A stretch of DNA of 64,000 nt from Hyphomicrobiales bacterium (GTDB taxonomy: Bacteria; Pseudomonadota; Alphaproteobacteria; Rhizobiales; Rhizobiaceae): positions 1 to 64,000 of the forward strand of contig UBUL01000020.1 of assembly GCA_900468625.1 (NCBI GenBank). Reading direction: 5' to 3'. Under the pieces are notes generated by a model, which did no database searches, was not told the DNA's origin, and saw only the letters and a list, made by a program, of their open reading frames with translations. The first letter of the stretch is position 1; the number at the start of each line of letters is the position of its first letter. Of the stretch, positions 1 to 7,784 are shown piece after piece. The position numbers and the translations under genes were made by a program.

Positions 1-62
1 AGGCAGAGCCAGCCGTTTCCTATCGCGAGCCCTTCCCCGGCAACGAGAATGCCGATTGACGT

Positions 63-1043
63 TCAGTCGAGGAATTCAACAACTACGCCCGGCTTAACCA
101 TCCCTGCGAGCTCTTCTACGTCCCAGTTTGTCAGGCGGACGCATCCATGAGAGCCGGCCTTACCGATGAGTTCTGGATCCGGCGTTCCGTGGATCCCGTA
201 AGTCGGTTCTGTCAAATCGATCCAGACTGTACCGACGGGATTGTTCGGTCCGCTCGGCAGCTTTAATATCCTCTTATTGCGACCCTGCTGAAAGTTGATC
301 TTCGGATTATAGGTGTATGTCGGCAAACGCGCGACACCTTTGACCTTGTGCCTGCCGGAAGGAGAAGGTGATTCCTCGCTGCCGATCGTGGCCGGGTAGA
401 CTGCCAGCAAAGACCCGTCTTCTGCAAATGCGGATACCTGGCCAAACTTTCTGTGGACTTCAATCCGTTTCACAGTGCCGCTCTTTGCTGCGCCAGGTAC
501 CGCAACCGAGATTGTTTCCCCGGGAGTGAAGGAAGCGGTCGGATTGAGTGTCTTGAGGAGAGAGATGCTCATATGGAAACGTTCGGCCAATTTCTCGGCA
601 ATGCTGGTATAACCGAGATGCTGCATCTTTGCCTGCAAGGCATAGTCCTTGGGGATGTTCGGAACGAGTTCCTTCCCGTCGTCTGCTGTTATTGAATAAC
701 TCTGAACGGCTGGGATTTGGTCATCAAGCCGCCCAATCACCGCGGCATCGGGTTTTCCATCAACGGGAAGTCCTTGCAAAGCTCCAAATCCGGCAATTGC
801 CTTGTTGAGGTTCTCGCCGCGAAAGCCGTCAATCGCACCCGGTGAAGCGCCGGCCCGATCTAGCAAAATCTCGAGTTTTACGATCGCCGCGTCAGGATTC
901 TTCGGGTTGGCGCTTGGCGCTTCGGTCTGTATGGACGAAATGGAAGCGGTATTCACATCTTGTGCGGTTATCGCCGTGGCGACAGCCGGAGACCAGAATG
1001 TCAAAACGATCGGGATCGCAAGATAACAGCGCGCATTGGCCAT
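63..1043 (-). CDS. L,D-transpeptidase (YkuD family), exported
   Basis: Periplasmic peptidoglycan cross-linking or lipoprotein-anchoring enzyme of the YkuD family. The C-terminal third carries the active-site signature HGTP...SHGCVRLTN, with Cys as nucleophile and its partner His. Before it lie a PG_binding_1-like helical domain (about residues 45-110) and a weak LysM-like stretch (YALQAKMQHLGYTSIAEKLAERF is read only in part here). The frame opens with a GTG at 1112, but I prefer the ATG at 1043 because the protein then begins with a clean signal peptide (MANARC, hydrophobic core, ATA cleavage region). That gives 326 aa, usual for the family. It is a single gene with no operon partner, divergent from the phosphatase pseudogene. 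The substrate cannot be read from sequence. Confidence 0.9.
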   Translation of the reverse strand: MANARCYLAIPIVLTFWSPAVATAITAQDVNTASISSIQTEAPSANPKNPDAAIVKLEILLDRAGASPGAIDGFRGENLNKAIAGFGALQGLPVDGKPDAAVIGRLDDQIPAVQSYSITADDGKELVPNIPKDYALQAKMQHLGYTSIAEKLAERFHMSISLLKTLNPTASFTPGETISVAVPGAAKSGTVKRIEVHRKFGQVSAFAEDGSLLAVYPATIGSEESPSPSGRHKVKGVARLPTYTYNPKINFQQGRNKRILKLPSGPNNPVGTVWIDLTEPTYGIHGTPDPELIGKAGSHGCVRLTNWDVEELAGMVKPGVVVEFLD

Positions 1044-1371
1044 GACTGGGAAATCGCCATCCGCGCAAGTTGTTCCATCTGAGCGGATGATCAATCGAAT
1101 AAGGGCGTTCACCGGTCTCGAGCGACGGCATGAGGGTCATCGAGGTTGCAATACCACTGGTGACCGAAATTGGTGCGGCGCAGGCTTGAGCTTGGTTTTG
1201 GTTGGCGCGTTGTAACCGTGAGCCGCCGAGCATTTTCGCGTGCCTCGCCTCGTTACCGCCCGATGTTCCGTCCAGGTCGGCACTTCTGAGTCTCTGCAGC
1301 AATCAACAGCCGCGTTGAGGGAACTTATCCGGTCGGCATGCATTCGAGTAACACCAGCCGGAGGGGTAGTC
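1044..1371. other. Intergenic region, no gene recognised
   Basis: This divergent spacer separates the L,D-transpeptidase from the broken endonuclease/exonuclease/phosphatase gene. Open frames here have no recognisable protein content and are overlapping shadows. On the plus strand GGAAC at 1320-1324 is followed after 16 bases by CATT, a partial match to the EcfG-type stress promoter, about 27 bases before the pseudogene start. I would not rely on it alone. Confidence 0.5.
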
Positions 1372-2198
1372 ATGCGTGTTCGAATCATCACGCTCAATGT
1401 CTGGAATACCGAAGGCGATGGCCGCAGACACGGGATAATCAATCAGGAGCTTCGTCGCCTAAAACCAGATTTTTTGGCTCTGCAGGAGGTCGTTCAAACA
1501 CCGCAGGCAAACACCCTCGATACGATGATAGAAGGCCTCGGTCTGCACGTCATCCATCAGCAAGATATCCAATTTGTTGCACCGCCTTATGCTGATCGAT
1601 ATGGCGCCACGGCGATGCAACACGCTGGCCGCATCAGATGGTGGAAGTGCTTGATCCTAGAACACCGCAGGCGTCGGATGTTCCGTGGGCGACGCTGGGG
1701 GCAACCGTGGATCTCGGAGATGCGGGCGGCACTCTTTTCATCGGCACCGCCGCCGCCTGGCGCCCGGCCGCCGAAGCAGCGCGCGAGCGTCATGCCGTGA
1801 CCATCAGCGATCTCGATAACAGGCACAGGCAAGACTTGCCGACCATAATCGCGGGCGACCTCAATGCCGGCCCGGATGCGGCTTCCATCCGCTATCTCAC
1901 GGGCCGACAATCGCTCGATGGCAGAAGCGTATACTATTACGATGCTTGGGAAATTGCTGGAGCTGGAAGAGGCGACACCTGGACGTCGGCCAATCCAAAC
2001 GCGAAGACGGGTGCCGAACATATCATCGGCCGATCGAACTACCACCGCCGGTTCGACTATGTGCTGGTCGGATCATGGGAGGTGCGTCCGAAAGGGCGCG
2101 CAGAAGTTCTCTCGGCTGAATGCGTCTTCAATTATCCGGCTAAAGGCAGGCAATGCAAATTATCGATCGTTACACAGGCGCGCTTGCCTCGACGTTAA
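1372..2198 (+). pseudogene. Endonuclease/exonuclease/phosphatase family protein, frameshifted
   Basis: The N-terminal part (MRVRIITLNVWN, then FLALQEV) and the C-terminal part (IIAGDLNAGPDA, FDYVLVGSW) are typical of the Mg-dependent EEP superfamily, which includes exonuclease III, nSMase and DNase I-like enzymes. They lie in different frames. The first frame runs from the ATG at 1372 to about 1616. Restoring one base between 1616 and 1617 in the string gcgatgcaac joins it to DATRWPH...DVPWATLG, which runs to the stop at 2196-2198. The repaired protein would be about 275 aa, a normal length. The GDLN and FDYV motifs are intact, so the lesion is recent or is a base-calling error. The exact substrate is unknown. 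Confidence 0.85.
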
Positions 2199-2274
2199 AG
2201 CTCTGCTCGATCATTGTATGTTCATGAACTTTTCCTCTGAAAACGAGCGGCAGCGGCTGGATATGTTCCTGCGC

Positions 2275-4254
2275 TCACACGGGTTTTTCCTGCGCTAGCC
2301 GCCAAGGCACAGTCGCCACCGTCAGCCGCGGACCGCCAAACTTTAGAAGCTTGGCGCGCAGTTTGCCGGCCCGGTTCATGTGCAGCACTCTTTGCCACCA
2401 TTTGTCCTTCACCGTCTCCGGTATGAGGACGGCCACCTTCCGCTCCGGTGCTTCTGCATCCAGCTTCTCGATAAGCTTCAGGAGCGGCTCATGGAGTTTG
2501 CGATAAGGGGCTGGAATCAACATCAACCTGGGCGGCTTCAGGCCCTGCGCGGCAACAGGCTCTTCAACCTCCCTGCGCCATGTTTCCCGCAGCGCCTGAT
2601 CAGTGTCATCCATTCCAGGCCCGCCGAGGCGGATCAGGTGAACGGCCACGACGTCAGGAGAGAGGGTCAGTGCGAATTTCATGGCGCGCTCGCTGAGCCG
2701 GTTCCATTCTTCGGTGACGACAAGCACCGTCGGCGGCTCGACGTCTTCGATGACGATCGGACCGGGTTTGCGTAACTCGTCTTCCAGTGAGACGTAGTAT
2801 TTCTTGATCGTCTTCAGCACGCCGATCGTTAGAGGCACGGCGATCAGGGTTATCCAGGCGCCTTCGGCGAATTTAGCGGCCAGAATAACCATCAGCGCTG
2901 CACCCGTGGCGGCTGCACCAATGGCGTTCATCGCCAATTTCGCACGGGGGGGGCCCGCCTGTCGACGCCAATGCGCCACCATACCGACCTGCGATATGGT
3001 GAAGGTCAGGAACGCTCCGATTGCAAAGAGGGGGATCAACCTTTCCGTGATGCCGCCGAAACCGACCAACAGGAGAGCAGCGACCGCCGACAGGAAGAGG
3101 ATTCCAGCCGTGAACACGAGCCTGCGGCCAGGTTGTGCGAATGCCTTCGGCAGATAGCCGTCGGCCGCTACCACGCGGCAGATCCGGGGAAAGCCGACAA
3201 AACTGGTATTGGCCGATAAACATAGGATGCAGAGCAGGCTTGACATCGCGATGTAGTAGAATGCGTTATAGCCAACAACCGCACCAATGAGCTGTGATAG
3301 GACGCTCTGATAACCGCCTTTGGTCTGGTCCATTGCTCCTATATCAAAAGAGGTAGCAATCAGCGCGATTCCTCCCAAGAGGAGGCCGAGCACGACGACG
3401 ATAATTGTCAGCGTGACGTAGGCGTTCCTGATGACAGGTTCTTTAAAGGATCCGACTCCATTCGACACAGCTTCGACGCCAGTCATTGCGGTGCAGCCGC
3501 TGGCAAAAGCATGCATGAGAAGCCAGATGCCGGCTGTGGCCATAGGCGGCGCGAGAGAAGATGGCGAGACGACCGGCGCTGGATTACCTTCAAAAACGAT
3601 CCGGATCAGGCCGTGCCCGATGACTCCAAGAAAGCACGCGATGAACAGATAGGCGGGCAGCGCAAAGAGCCAACCGGCCTCACTGGTACCCCTCAGGTTT
3701 GCCATCATGACGATTGCGACGATACCGAGACAAAGCGGAAGGATATAGGGATGAAGCGAAGGTATCGCCGATACCAACGCTCCCACGCCGGCCGAAACCC
3801 CAACGGCGACATTGAGGACATAGTCGATCATCAGTGCCGCGGCAGCAAGGAGACTCGGGTACTCGCCGAGATTTTCCTTGGCGACGGCATAAGCTCCTCC
3901 GCTCGTGGGATAGGCAGCGAGCGTCTGCCGATAGGAGAAGTAGAGAATGACCAGCAGCGCGATAATGCAGCACATCACAGGGCCGAGATAAATGAGACCC
4001 TTGGCGCCGAGGGGAATTAGAACCGTCAGCGCGGCTTCAGGCCCATAAGATGACGATCCAAGCCCATCGAGGCCCATCGCAGGAACCGCTTCGATCCAGC
4101 CCAGCCTCTTGTCTTCATGTTCGCGATTGGCGAGCCGGCGTCCAAAAAGGACGGTGCGTAGGTCCAAATCTCTCTCCAGTTCCGCAAGATGCGATGCCTC
4201 AAACTTGCGAAGCCCATTAGCGTTCCCTGCTGCAGGGAAGCGTGATGCGAACAT
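2275..4254 (-). CDS. APC-superfamily permease, KimA/YdaO-like
   Basis: Integral inner-membrane transporter of 659 aa. About twelve hydrophobic segments lie between residues 60 and 480, preceded by the motif LGSSSYGPEAAL, which corresponds to the unwound first helix of APC permeases. A soluble C-terminal domain of roughly 170 residues (from about 490) has an alternating beta/alpha pattern. This layout matches the KimA/YdaO potassium-proton symporter type better than plain amino-acid permeases, which usually lack the tail. In KimA the tail is regulatory. Amino-acid transport stays possible, because family members are often annotated that way. It is transcribed alone and divergent from a small unknown gene. 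Confidence 0.78.
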   Translation of the reverse strand: MFASRFPAAGNANGLRKFEASHLAELERDLDLRTVLFGRRLANREHEDKRLGWIEAVPAMGLDGLGSSSYGPEAALTVLIPLGAKGLIYLGPVMCCIIALLVILYFSYRQTLAAYPTSGGAYAVAKENLGEYPSLLAAAALMIDYVLNVAVGVSAGVGALVSAIPSLHPYILPLCLGIVAIVMMANLRGTSEAGWLFALPAYLFIACFLGVIGHGLIRIVFEGNPAPVVSPSSLAPPMATAGIWLLMHAFASGCTAMTGVEAVSNGVGSFKEPVIRNAYVTLTIIVVVLGLLLGGIALIATSFDIGAMDQTKGGYQSVLSQLIGAVVGYNAFYYIAMSSLLCILCLSANTSFVGFPRICRVVAADGYLPKAFAQPGRRLVFTAGILFLSAVAALLLVGFGGITERLIPLFAIGAFLTFTISQVGMVAHWRRQAGPPRAKLAMNAIGAAATGAALMVILAAKFAEGAWITLIAVPLTIGVLKTIKKYYVSLEDELRKPGPIVIEDVEPPTVLVVTEEWNRLSERAMKFALTLSPDVVAVHLIRLGGPGMDDTDQALRETWRREVEEPVAAQGLKPPRLMLIPAPYRKLHEPLLKLIEKLDAEAPERKVAVLIPETVKDKWWQRVLHMNRAGKLRAKLLKFGGPRLTVATVPWRLAQEKPV

Positions 4255-4410
4255 CCAGAACCTGCTGTTGACCGAGGCTTGATTGTCGGCATGAGTCTAA
4301 CATGCAACAGTCCTCGCAAAATCTTATGCTTGGCAGGGAGATATTCATCGCGTAGCGGAATGATTTGAGCACGCGCAGACACCGCTGCCATTTCCGCATA
4401 AGGATACGTC

Positions 4411-4647
4411 ATGACGGCGCAAAGTGTTGCGGCATGGGCAATACAGAACGGCTTCTATCTGCTGGATTCATGGATGTATTGTCGGAATGACGAGGCGCGC
4501 ACCATCACGCTTGAAATCAAGAGGCTTTCGGTGGTGTTGATCGATGAAAGGACGGGATTGGCCCCGCGGGTGGACTCTGTTTTGTTCAAAAAGTTGTTTT
4601 CCGGGTGTCCGAACGGCAAACTTGACCGATTTTTGTTGGATCGTTGA
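4411..4647 (+). CDS. Small hypothetical protein (78 aa)
   Basis: An open frame with an AAGGA-like ribosome binding site 6-8 bases before the ATG, in the divergent position next to the KimA-like permease. The product is soluble, has no signal peptide and matches no family I recognise. The codon pattern is acceptable but not strong, so this may be a gene fragment or a chance frame. Confidence 0.4.
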   Translation: MTAQSVAAWAIQNGFYLLDSWMYCRNDEARTITLEIKRLSVVLIDERTGLAPRVDSVLFKKLFSGCPNGKLDRFLLDR

Positions 4648-4669
4648 AAATCAACCTGATGCCATGAAT

Positions 4670-4949
4670 ATCAGCTGCGCGAAGATTTCCGTCCACTCTT
4701 CAGCGGCTTCATGGTGACGAGATCGTCGGCCACCGGAACGAAGAACTCCGAGATATCGCAAGACAAGGCGTCCGCGATCTTCTCAAGCGTCACGAGAGTC
4801 GGGTTCTTGCTGCAGCGCTCGAGATAGCCGACATAGGAGCGCTCGATATTGGCCTCAAGCGCGAGGTTGTCCTGCGAGATCTGGGCATCGCCATCGCTGC
4901 GTCGTCGAAGGCGAGATTTGAGATGGTTGCAGCGAGGAAATCGACCCGG
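4670..4949 (-). pseudogene. XRE-family transcriptional regulator remnant
   Basis: The minus strand encodes a helix-turn-helix of the Cro/CI type (SQDNLALEANIERSYVGYLE, then NPTLVTLEKIADAL and DISEFFVPV), ending at 4670. Going upstream, this frame meets a TGA at 4950-4952 with no ATG, GTG or TTG in between, and the first helix is distorted (RRRSDGDAQIS instead of the usual RRxxxGxS). The start and first helix therefore appear lost by truncation or frameshift. A 74-aa frame over the same bases is a shadow. Confidence 0.65.
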
Positions 4950-5256
4950 TCAAGGCGTCCGCGATGATCGAGCTGGGCATAAGGAATTGTCGAGGCTTCC
5001 TCGTCTTTCAACATATTCGTATCCTCCCAGAGGGATACATGACCGAGGACCTCGTAAGGTCAAGAGCAACCTTCTTCACATTCCGCATTTCTGATCGGCT
5101 GCGGCGCAAATCGTCTGCGTCCTATCTATTCTTCGTCGCCTGCAGCTTAACCTTTGCCGACTGCGGTCGACGACGAGTTTGTCTCTTGACGCTGCAGATC
5201 GCGCTTCCAATATCATCCGTAGGAGAGGATCAGTGTGGCATCGAAAGGAGGAAAAA

Positions 5257-5568
5257 ATGCCGCTCAACGATGTTCCATGGACCCGGCCGGTGACGGTCCG
5301 GCTCCAATGCGGATTGGAGCGCACTTTCACGGGCATCTATGATGCGCTCGACTTTCTCGAAAACGAATGGCCATTACGCCATGGTGAGCGTCACGATCGG
5401 GCAGTAAAGACCTGTCGCCGTGCGCTCAATGGCATCGTACCCGCCATCATTGCGCGCGAGGCGTTCGTGGCCGCTTGTCTTGAGGCTGGGATGCCGGCCG
5501 TCATGGTGCCGTCGAAGACAGTCCCTCAAGCAGTGCCGATGCGAGCGGCGCGGATAGCGTCTATGTAA
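5257..5568 (+). CDS. DUF982 domain protein
   Basis: A 103-aa protein of the DUF982 family, small proteins nearly confined to Rhizobiales and often present in many copies per genome. The core shows the family pattern VPWTRPVTVRL...YDALDFLENEWP...ALNG...AREAFVAACLEAGM. The start is set by a strong AAGGAGG site six bases before the ATG at 5257. A longer frame from 5179 has no ribosome site and adds non-conserved residues. The function of the family is unknown. It faces csbD and is separated from it by a hairpin. Confidence 0.88.
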   Translation: MPLNDVPWTRPVTVRLQCGLERTFTGIYDALDFLENEWPLRHGERHDRAVKTCRRALNGIVPAIIAREAFVAACLEAGMPAVMVPSKTVPQAVPMRAARIASM

Positions 5569-5629
5569 AGGCGTGGCCTTTGGAACTCGCCTCTGAAGGA
5601 GAGGCTCCCTGCGTTTCCGGAAATAGCAA

Positions 5630-5653
5630 GGGCTCCATGCTTGGATGGAGCCC
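5630..5653. terminator. Hairpin between DUF982 gene and csbD
   Basis: A perfect 9-bp stem (GGGCTCCAT / ATGGAGCCC) with a six-base loop lies between the two convergent genes. There is no U-tract on either side, so termination is inferred from position and stem strength. Confidence 0.6.
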
Positions 5654-5713
5654 CTATCATCGGGCGAAACGCACAGACTTCCAATCTATCGATTGGAAAG
5701 GCGCTCTTTTCGC

Positions 5714-5917
5714 TTACCAGGTCTGGCGATCATACCATTCGTCGACATCCGACCGCACACGGTCCTTCTGAATACCGTAGCGTTCCTGGATCTTTCCTTC
5801 GAGCTGATCCCGCTTGCCCGCGATCTGATCAAGATCGTCATCCGTGAGCTTACCCCACTGCTCCTTGATCTTGCCCTTAACCTGCTTCCAGTTACCTTCG
5901 ACGCGATTCCAGTCCAT
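5714..5917 (-). CDS. csbD: CsbD family stress protein
   Basis: A 67-aa hydrophilic, highly charged protein with the CsbD signature: MDWNRVEGNWKQVKGKIKEQ, then GKLTDDDLDQIAGKRDQLEGKIQERYG. CsbD-like proteins are induced by general stress in many bacteria, with unknown biochemical role. An AGGAG site precedes the ATG. Upstream on the same strand lies an EcfG-like promoter candidate (5948-5972), which agrees with stress control. Confidence 0.93.
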   Translation of the reverse strand: MDWNRVEGNWKQVKGKIKEQWGKLTDDDLDQIAGKRDQLEGKIQERYGIQKDRVRSDVDEWYDRQTW

Positions 5918-5947
5918 TGTGTTGTCTCCTCGTTGTTGTCAAAGGAC

Positions 5948-5972
5948 AACGCGCCTCATTTGTATTGGTTCG
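5948..5972 (-). promoter_or_regulatory. EcfG-like promoter candidate of csbD
   Basis: Read on the minus strand: CGAAC, 16 bases, CGTT, about 30 bases before the csbD start. The consensus for the alphaproteobacterial general-stress sigma factor is GGAAC-N16/17-CGTT, so this is one mismatch away. A short inverted repeat (GTTGTC...GACAAC, 5935-5950) overlaps the -10 side. Confidence 0.55.
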
Positions 5973-6104
5973 AGCGAACGCAGTAGGCTGGAGGCCGGTG
6001 GGCGGCTTGGGCTGTGTGACATCATGCGCCGGTGCGTGGCGATTTTATTCTCCGGGCTGGCACAAAACGCTTGCCGATGAGTTTCCTGAAAAAGGAGACC
6101 CGAT

Positions 6105-6323
6105 ATGGCAGGCAAAAAGATCAGCACTGGTTTGAATGATCGGCCGAAAGGCGCTTCGATCGGCCAGACAGCCGGCGGTTTTCCCGATGACAGCGGAAAG
6201 CCGGTCGACGTGACTGACGAAAAGATCGAAGCAACCAGGAAGAAAATCGCCGACGACCCGCGGGAAAAACTGCTGAAGGAAGTTAGGCAGCAGCAAGATG
6301 CCTCTCGCACTGGATCTGGGTAA
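6105..6323 (+). CDS. Small hydrophilic hypothetical protein (72 aa)
   Basis: A charged protein beginning MAGKKISTGLNDRPKG, rich in Lys, Asp and Gln, with no membrane segment. An AAGGAG site lies 7-8 bases before the ATG. It sits beside csbD and looks like the small stress-associated hydrophilins common in rhizobia, but no family was recognised. Its last bases overlap the frame leading into the ligD remnant. Confidence 0.6.
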   Translation: MAGKKISTGLNDRPKGASIGQTAGGFPDDSGKPVDVTDEKIEATRKKIADDPREKLLKEVRQQQDASRTGSG

Positions 6324-6362
6324 CCGTTTCCCCAACGAGAACGCGAACCGCCGGGAACCAAG

Positions 6363-7205
6363 ATGGCGAGCGACAGATTATCGTCCTACCGATCGAAGCG
6401 TGACTTTCAGAAGACGGCGGAGCCGAGCGGTCGCTCCGCAGCTGTGCGAAACGCTTGAGCGTCCGCCGACAGACCAGGGCTGGGTCCACGAAATCAAGTT
6501 TGATGGTTATCGCATCCAGATGCGTGTTCTCGATGGTGAGGTCACGCTCAAGACGCGGAAAGGTCTTGATTGGACCGCCAAGTACCCGGAAATCGCCGAT
6601 GCGGCCTCATCATTGCCGGACTGTATCGTCGACGGCGAAATATGTGCTCTCGATGAACACGGAGCGCCCGATTTCGCCGCCCTGCAGGCCGCACTTTCCG
6701 AGGGCAAGACCGGCGATCTCGTCTATTTCGCCTTCGATCTGCTCTATGACGGCGGCGAAGATCTTCGATCCCAGCCGCTTATTGAGCGAAAGGCCTGGCT
6801 GCAGGCGCTCCTTGCCGAGGCCGGCAGTGACACGCGCATCCGCTTTGTCGAGCATTTCGAGACGGGTGGCGATGCCGTTCTGAGGTCGGCGTGCAAGCTC
6901 TCCCTGGAGGGCATCGTCTCGAAGCGCGCCGACGCGCCCTATCAGTCTGGCCGCACCGAGACTTGGGCGAAATCGAAATGCCGGGCTGGCCACGAAGTGG
7001 TGATCGGCGCCTATGCGACCACCAATGGCAAGTTCCGTTCATTGCTGGTCGGCGTCCATCGTGACGATCATCTGGTCTATGTGGGAAGGGTCGGCACGGG
7101 CTATGGCGCGAAAAGGTCGAAACCCTGCTTCCAAAGCTGAAGGCATTTGCCACGGCCAAATCGCCCTTTGGCGGTATCGGCGCACCGACTTCCGCTTCGT
7201 CATAG
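6363..7205 (+). pseudogene. ligD: ATP-dependent DNA ligase D, internally deleted and frameshifted
   Basis: LigD seals double-strand breaks with Ku in bacterial end joining and normally has phosphoesterase, ligase and polymerase domains (about 800 aa or more). Here the first ~25 residues (MASDRLSSYRSKRDFQKTAEPSG from 6363, the usual LigD start) run straight into the ligase domain in another frame (APQLCETLERPP, then EIKFDGYR with the adenylated Lys, DGEIC, EGIVSKR). The phosphoesterase domain is missing. Near 7115, in gcgaaaagg, one more lost base shifts the frame; the true continuation (VETLLPKLKAF...GIGAP) ends at 7203-7205 inside the OB fold. The polymerase domain is absent. An 843-base frame from 6298 spans the ligase part but starts out of register. 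Confidence 0.85.
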
Positions 7206-7218
7206 GTCAACCATCTTA

Positions 7219-7326
7219 CCCGAAGACTTTAATGCGCTGGTGGGGCACGAGACTGACATCTTGATCACACACGAGGCGCCATCTTGCCATCGCCTAGGCT
7301 TCTCCGAGATTGACGATCTAGCAGAA
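7219..7326 (+). pseudogene. Calcineurin-like metallophosphoesterase fragment
   Basis: Within a short open frame the peptide DILITHEAPSCHRLGFSEID matches the C-terminal metal-binding segment (THEAP...H.GF..ID.LA) of a family of small bacterial metallophosphoesterases. Nothing upstream supplies the N-terminal GDxHG/GNHD motifs and nothing downstream the final GHxH, so only about 35 codons survive. It abuts the ligD remnant, which suggests that one deletion fused the two. Confidence 0.5.
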
Positions 7327-7463
7327 ATCAATTCACACCTTTTCCACAGACGGCGATGTTTCAAACGATTGAAAATATTTTAATCGTTTAAATTGTTTAA
7401 TGCCTTGATTTACAAGGAAACTCTTCCATGTCATGCCATGGATACATGACAATGGAGGTCGTG

Positions 7464-7640
7464 ATGCAAGAGTTTGAAAACGTAAGAGATGAAATTCCTA
7501 CGTATGTGATTGATCGCCTTGAAAACGAATGGCGGCTGGTGCAGGCTCAGAGCACGCAGATGGAAACCGGCACGTCCGCGGAGAGGCCTGTAAAGGCGGC
7601 GCCGGTCGCGTCCGATAGCCGCGCATCCCTCGACAAATAA
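7464..7640 (+). CDS. Small hypothetical protein (58 aa)
   Basis: Begins MQEFENVRDEIPTYVIDRLENEW. A GGAGG site sits six bases before the ATG at 7464; an in-frame ATG at 7428 has none. The upstream 140 bases are AT-rich (repeats of the type AATCGTTTAAATTGTTTAA at 7381-7399), as in a promoter. No family is recognised. The product is soluble, acidic at the N terminus and Ala/Ser-rich at the C terminus. Confidence 0.55.
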   Translation: MQEFENVRDEIPTYVIDRLENEWRLVQAQSTQMETGTSAERPVKAAPVASDSRASLDK

Positions 7641-7730
7641 CCGTTGGTGGAAACCGGACCGTGCAGAGTTCATCCGATGATGAAGTTCCGGCGAAGCCGA
7701 TCGCGGCACTCCACTCCCCCATCATAACCT

Positions 7731-7768
7731 AAAAACGGATCGGCCTTGGCTCATGGCCAGGGCTGATT
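7731..7768 (-). terminator. Rho-independent terminator of the ABC/M20 operon
   Basis: On the minus strand, just after the stop of the M20 gene, a GC-rich stem (AGCCCTGGC / GCCAAGGCC, one wobble) is followed by CCGTTTTT. Stem plus five-T tract is a standard intrinsic terminator. Confidence 0.7.
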
Positions 7769-7784
7769 CTATCGTTTGCCGCCT

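Noticed and set aside
1050..1078. GGAAC-N16-GATT upstream of the L,D-transpeptidase
   Set aside because: The -10 half matches CGTT at only two positions, so it does not meet the standard used for the other stress promoter candidates.
7380..7400. Short repeats of the ATCGTTTAAATTGTTTAA type suspected as an origin or CRISPR-like repeat
   Set aside because: Only two imperfect copies without spacers or regular spacing; more likely an AT-rich promoter.
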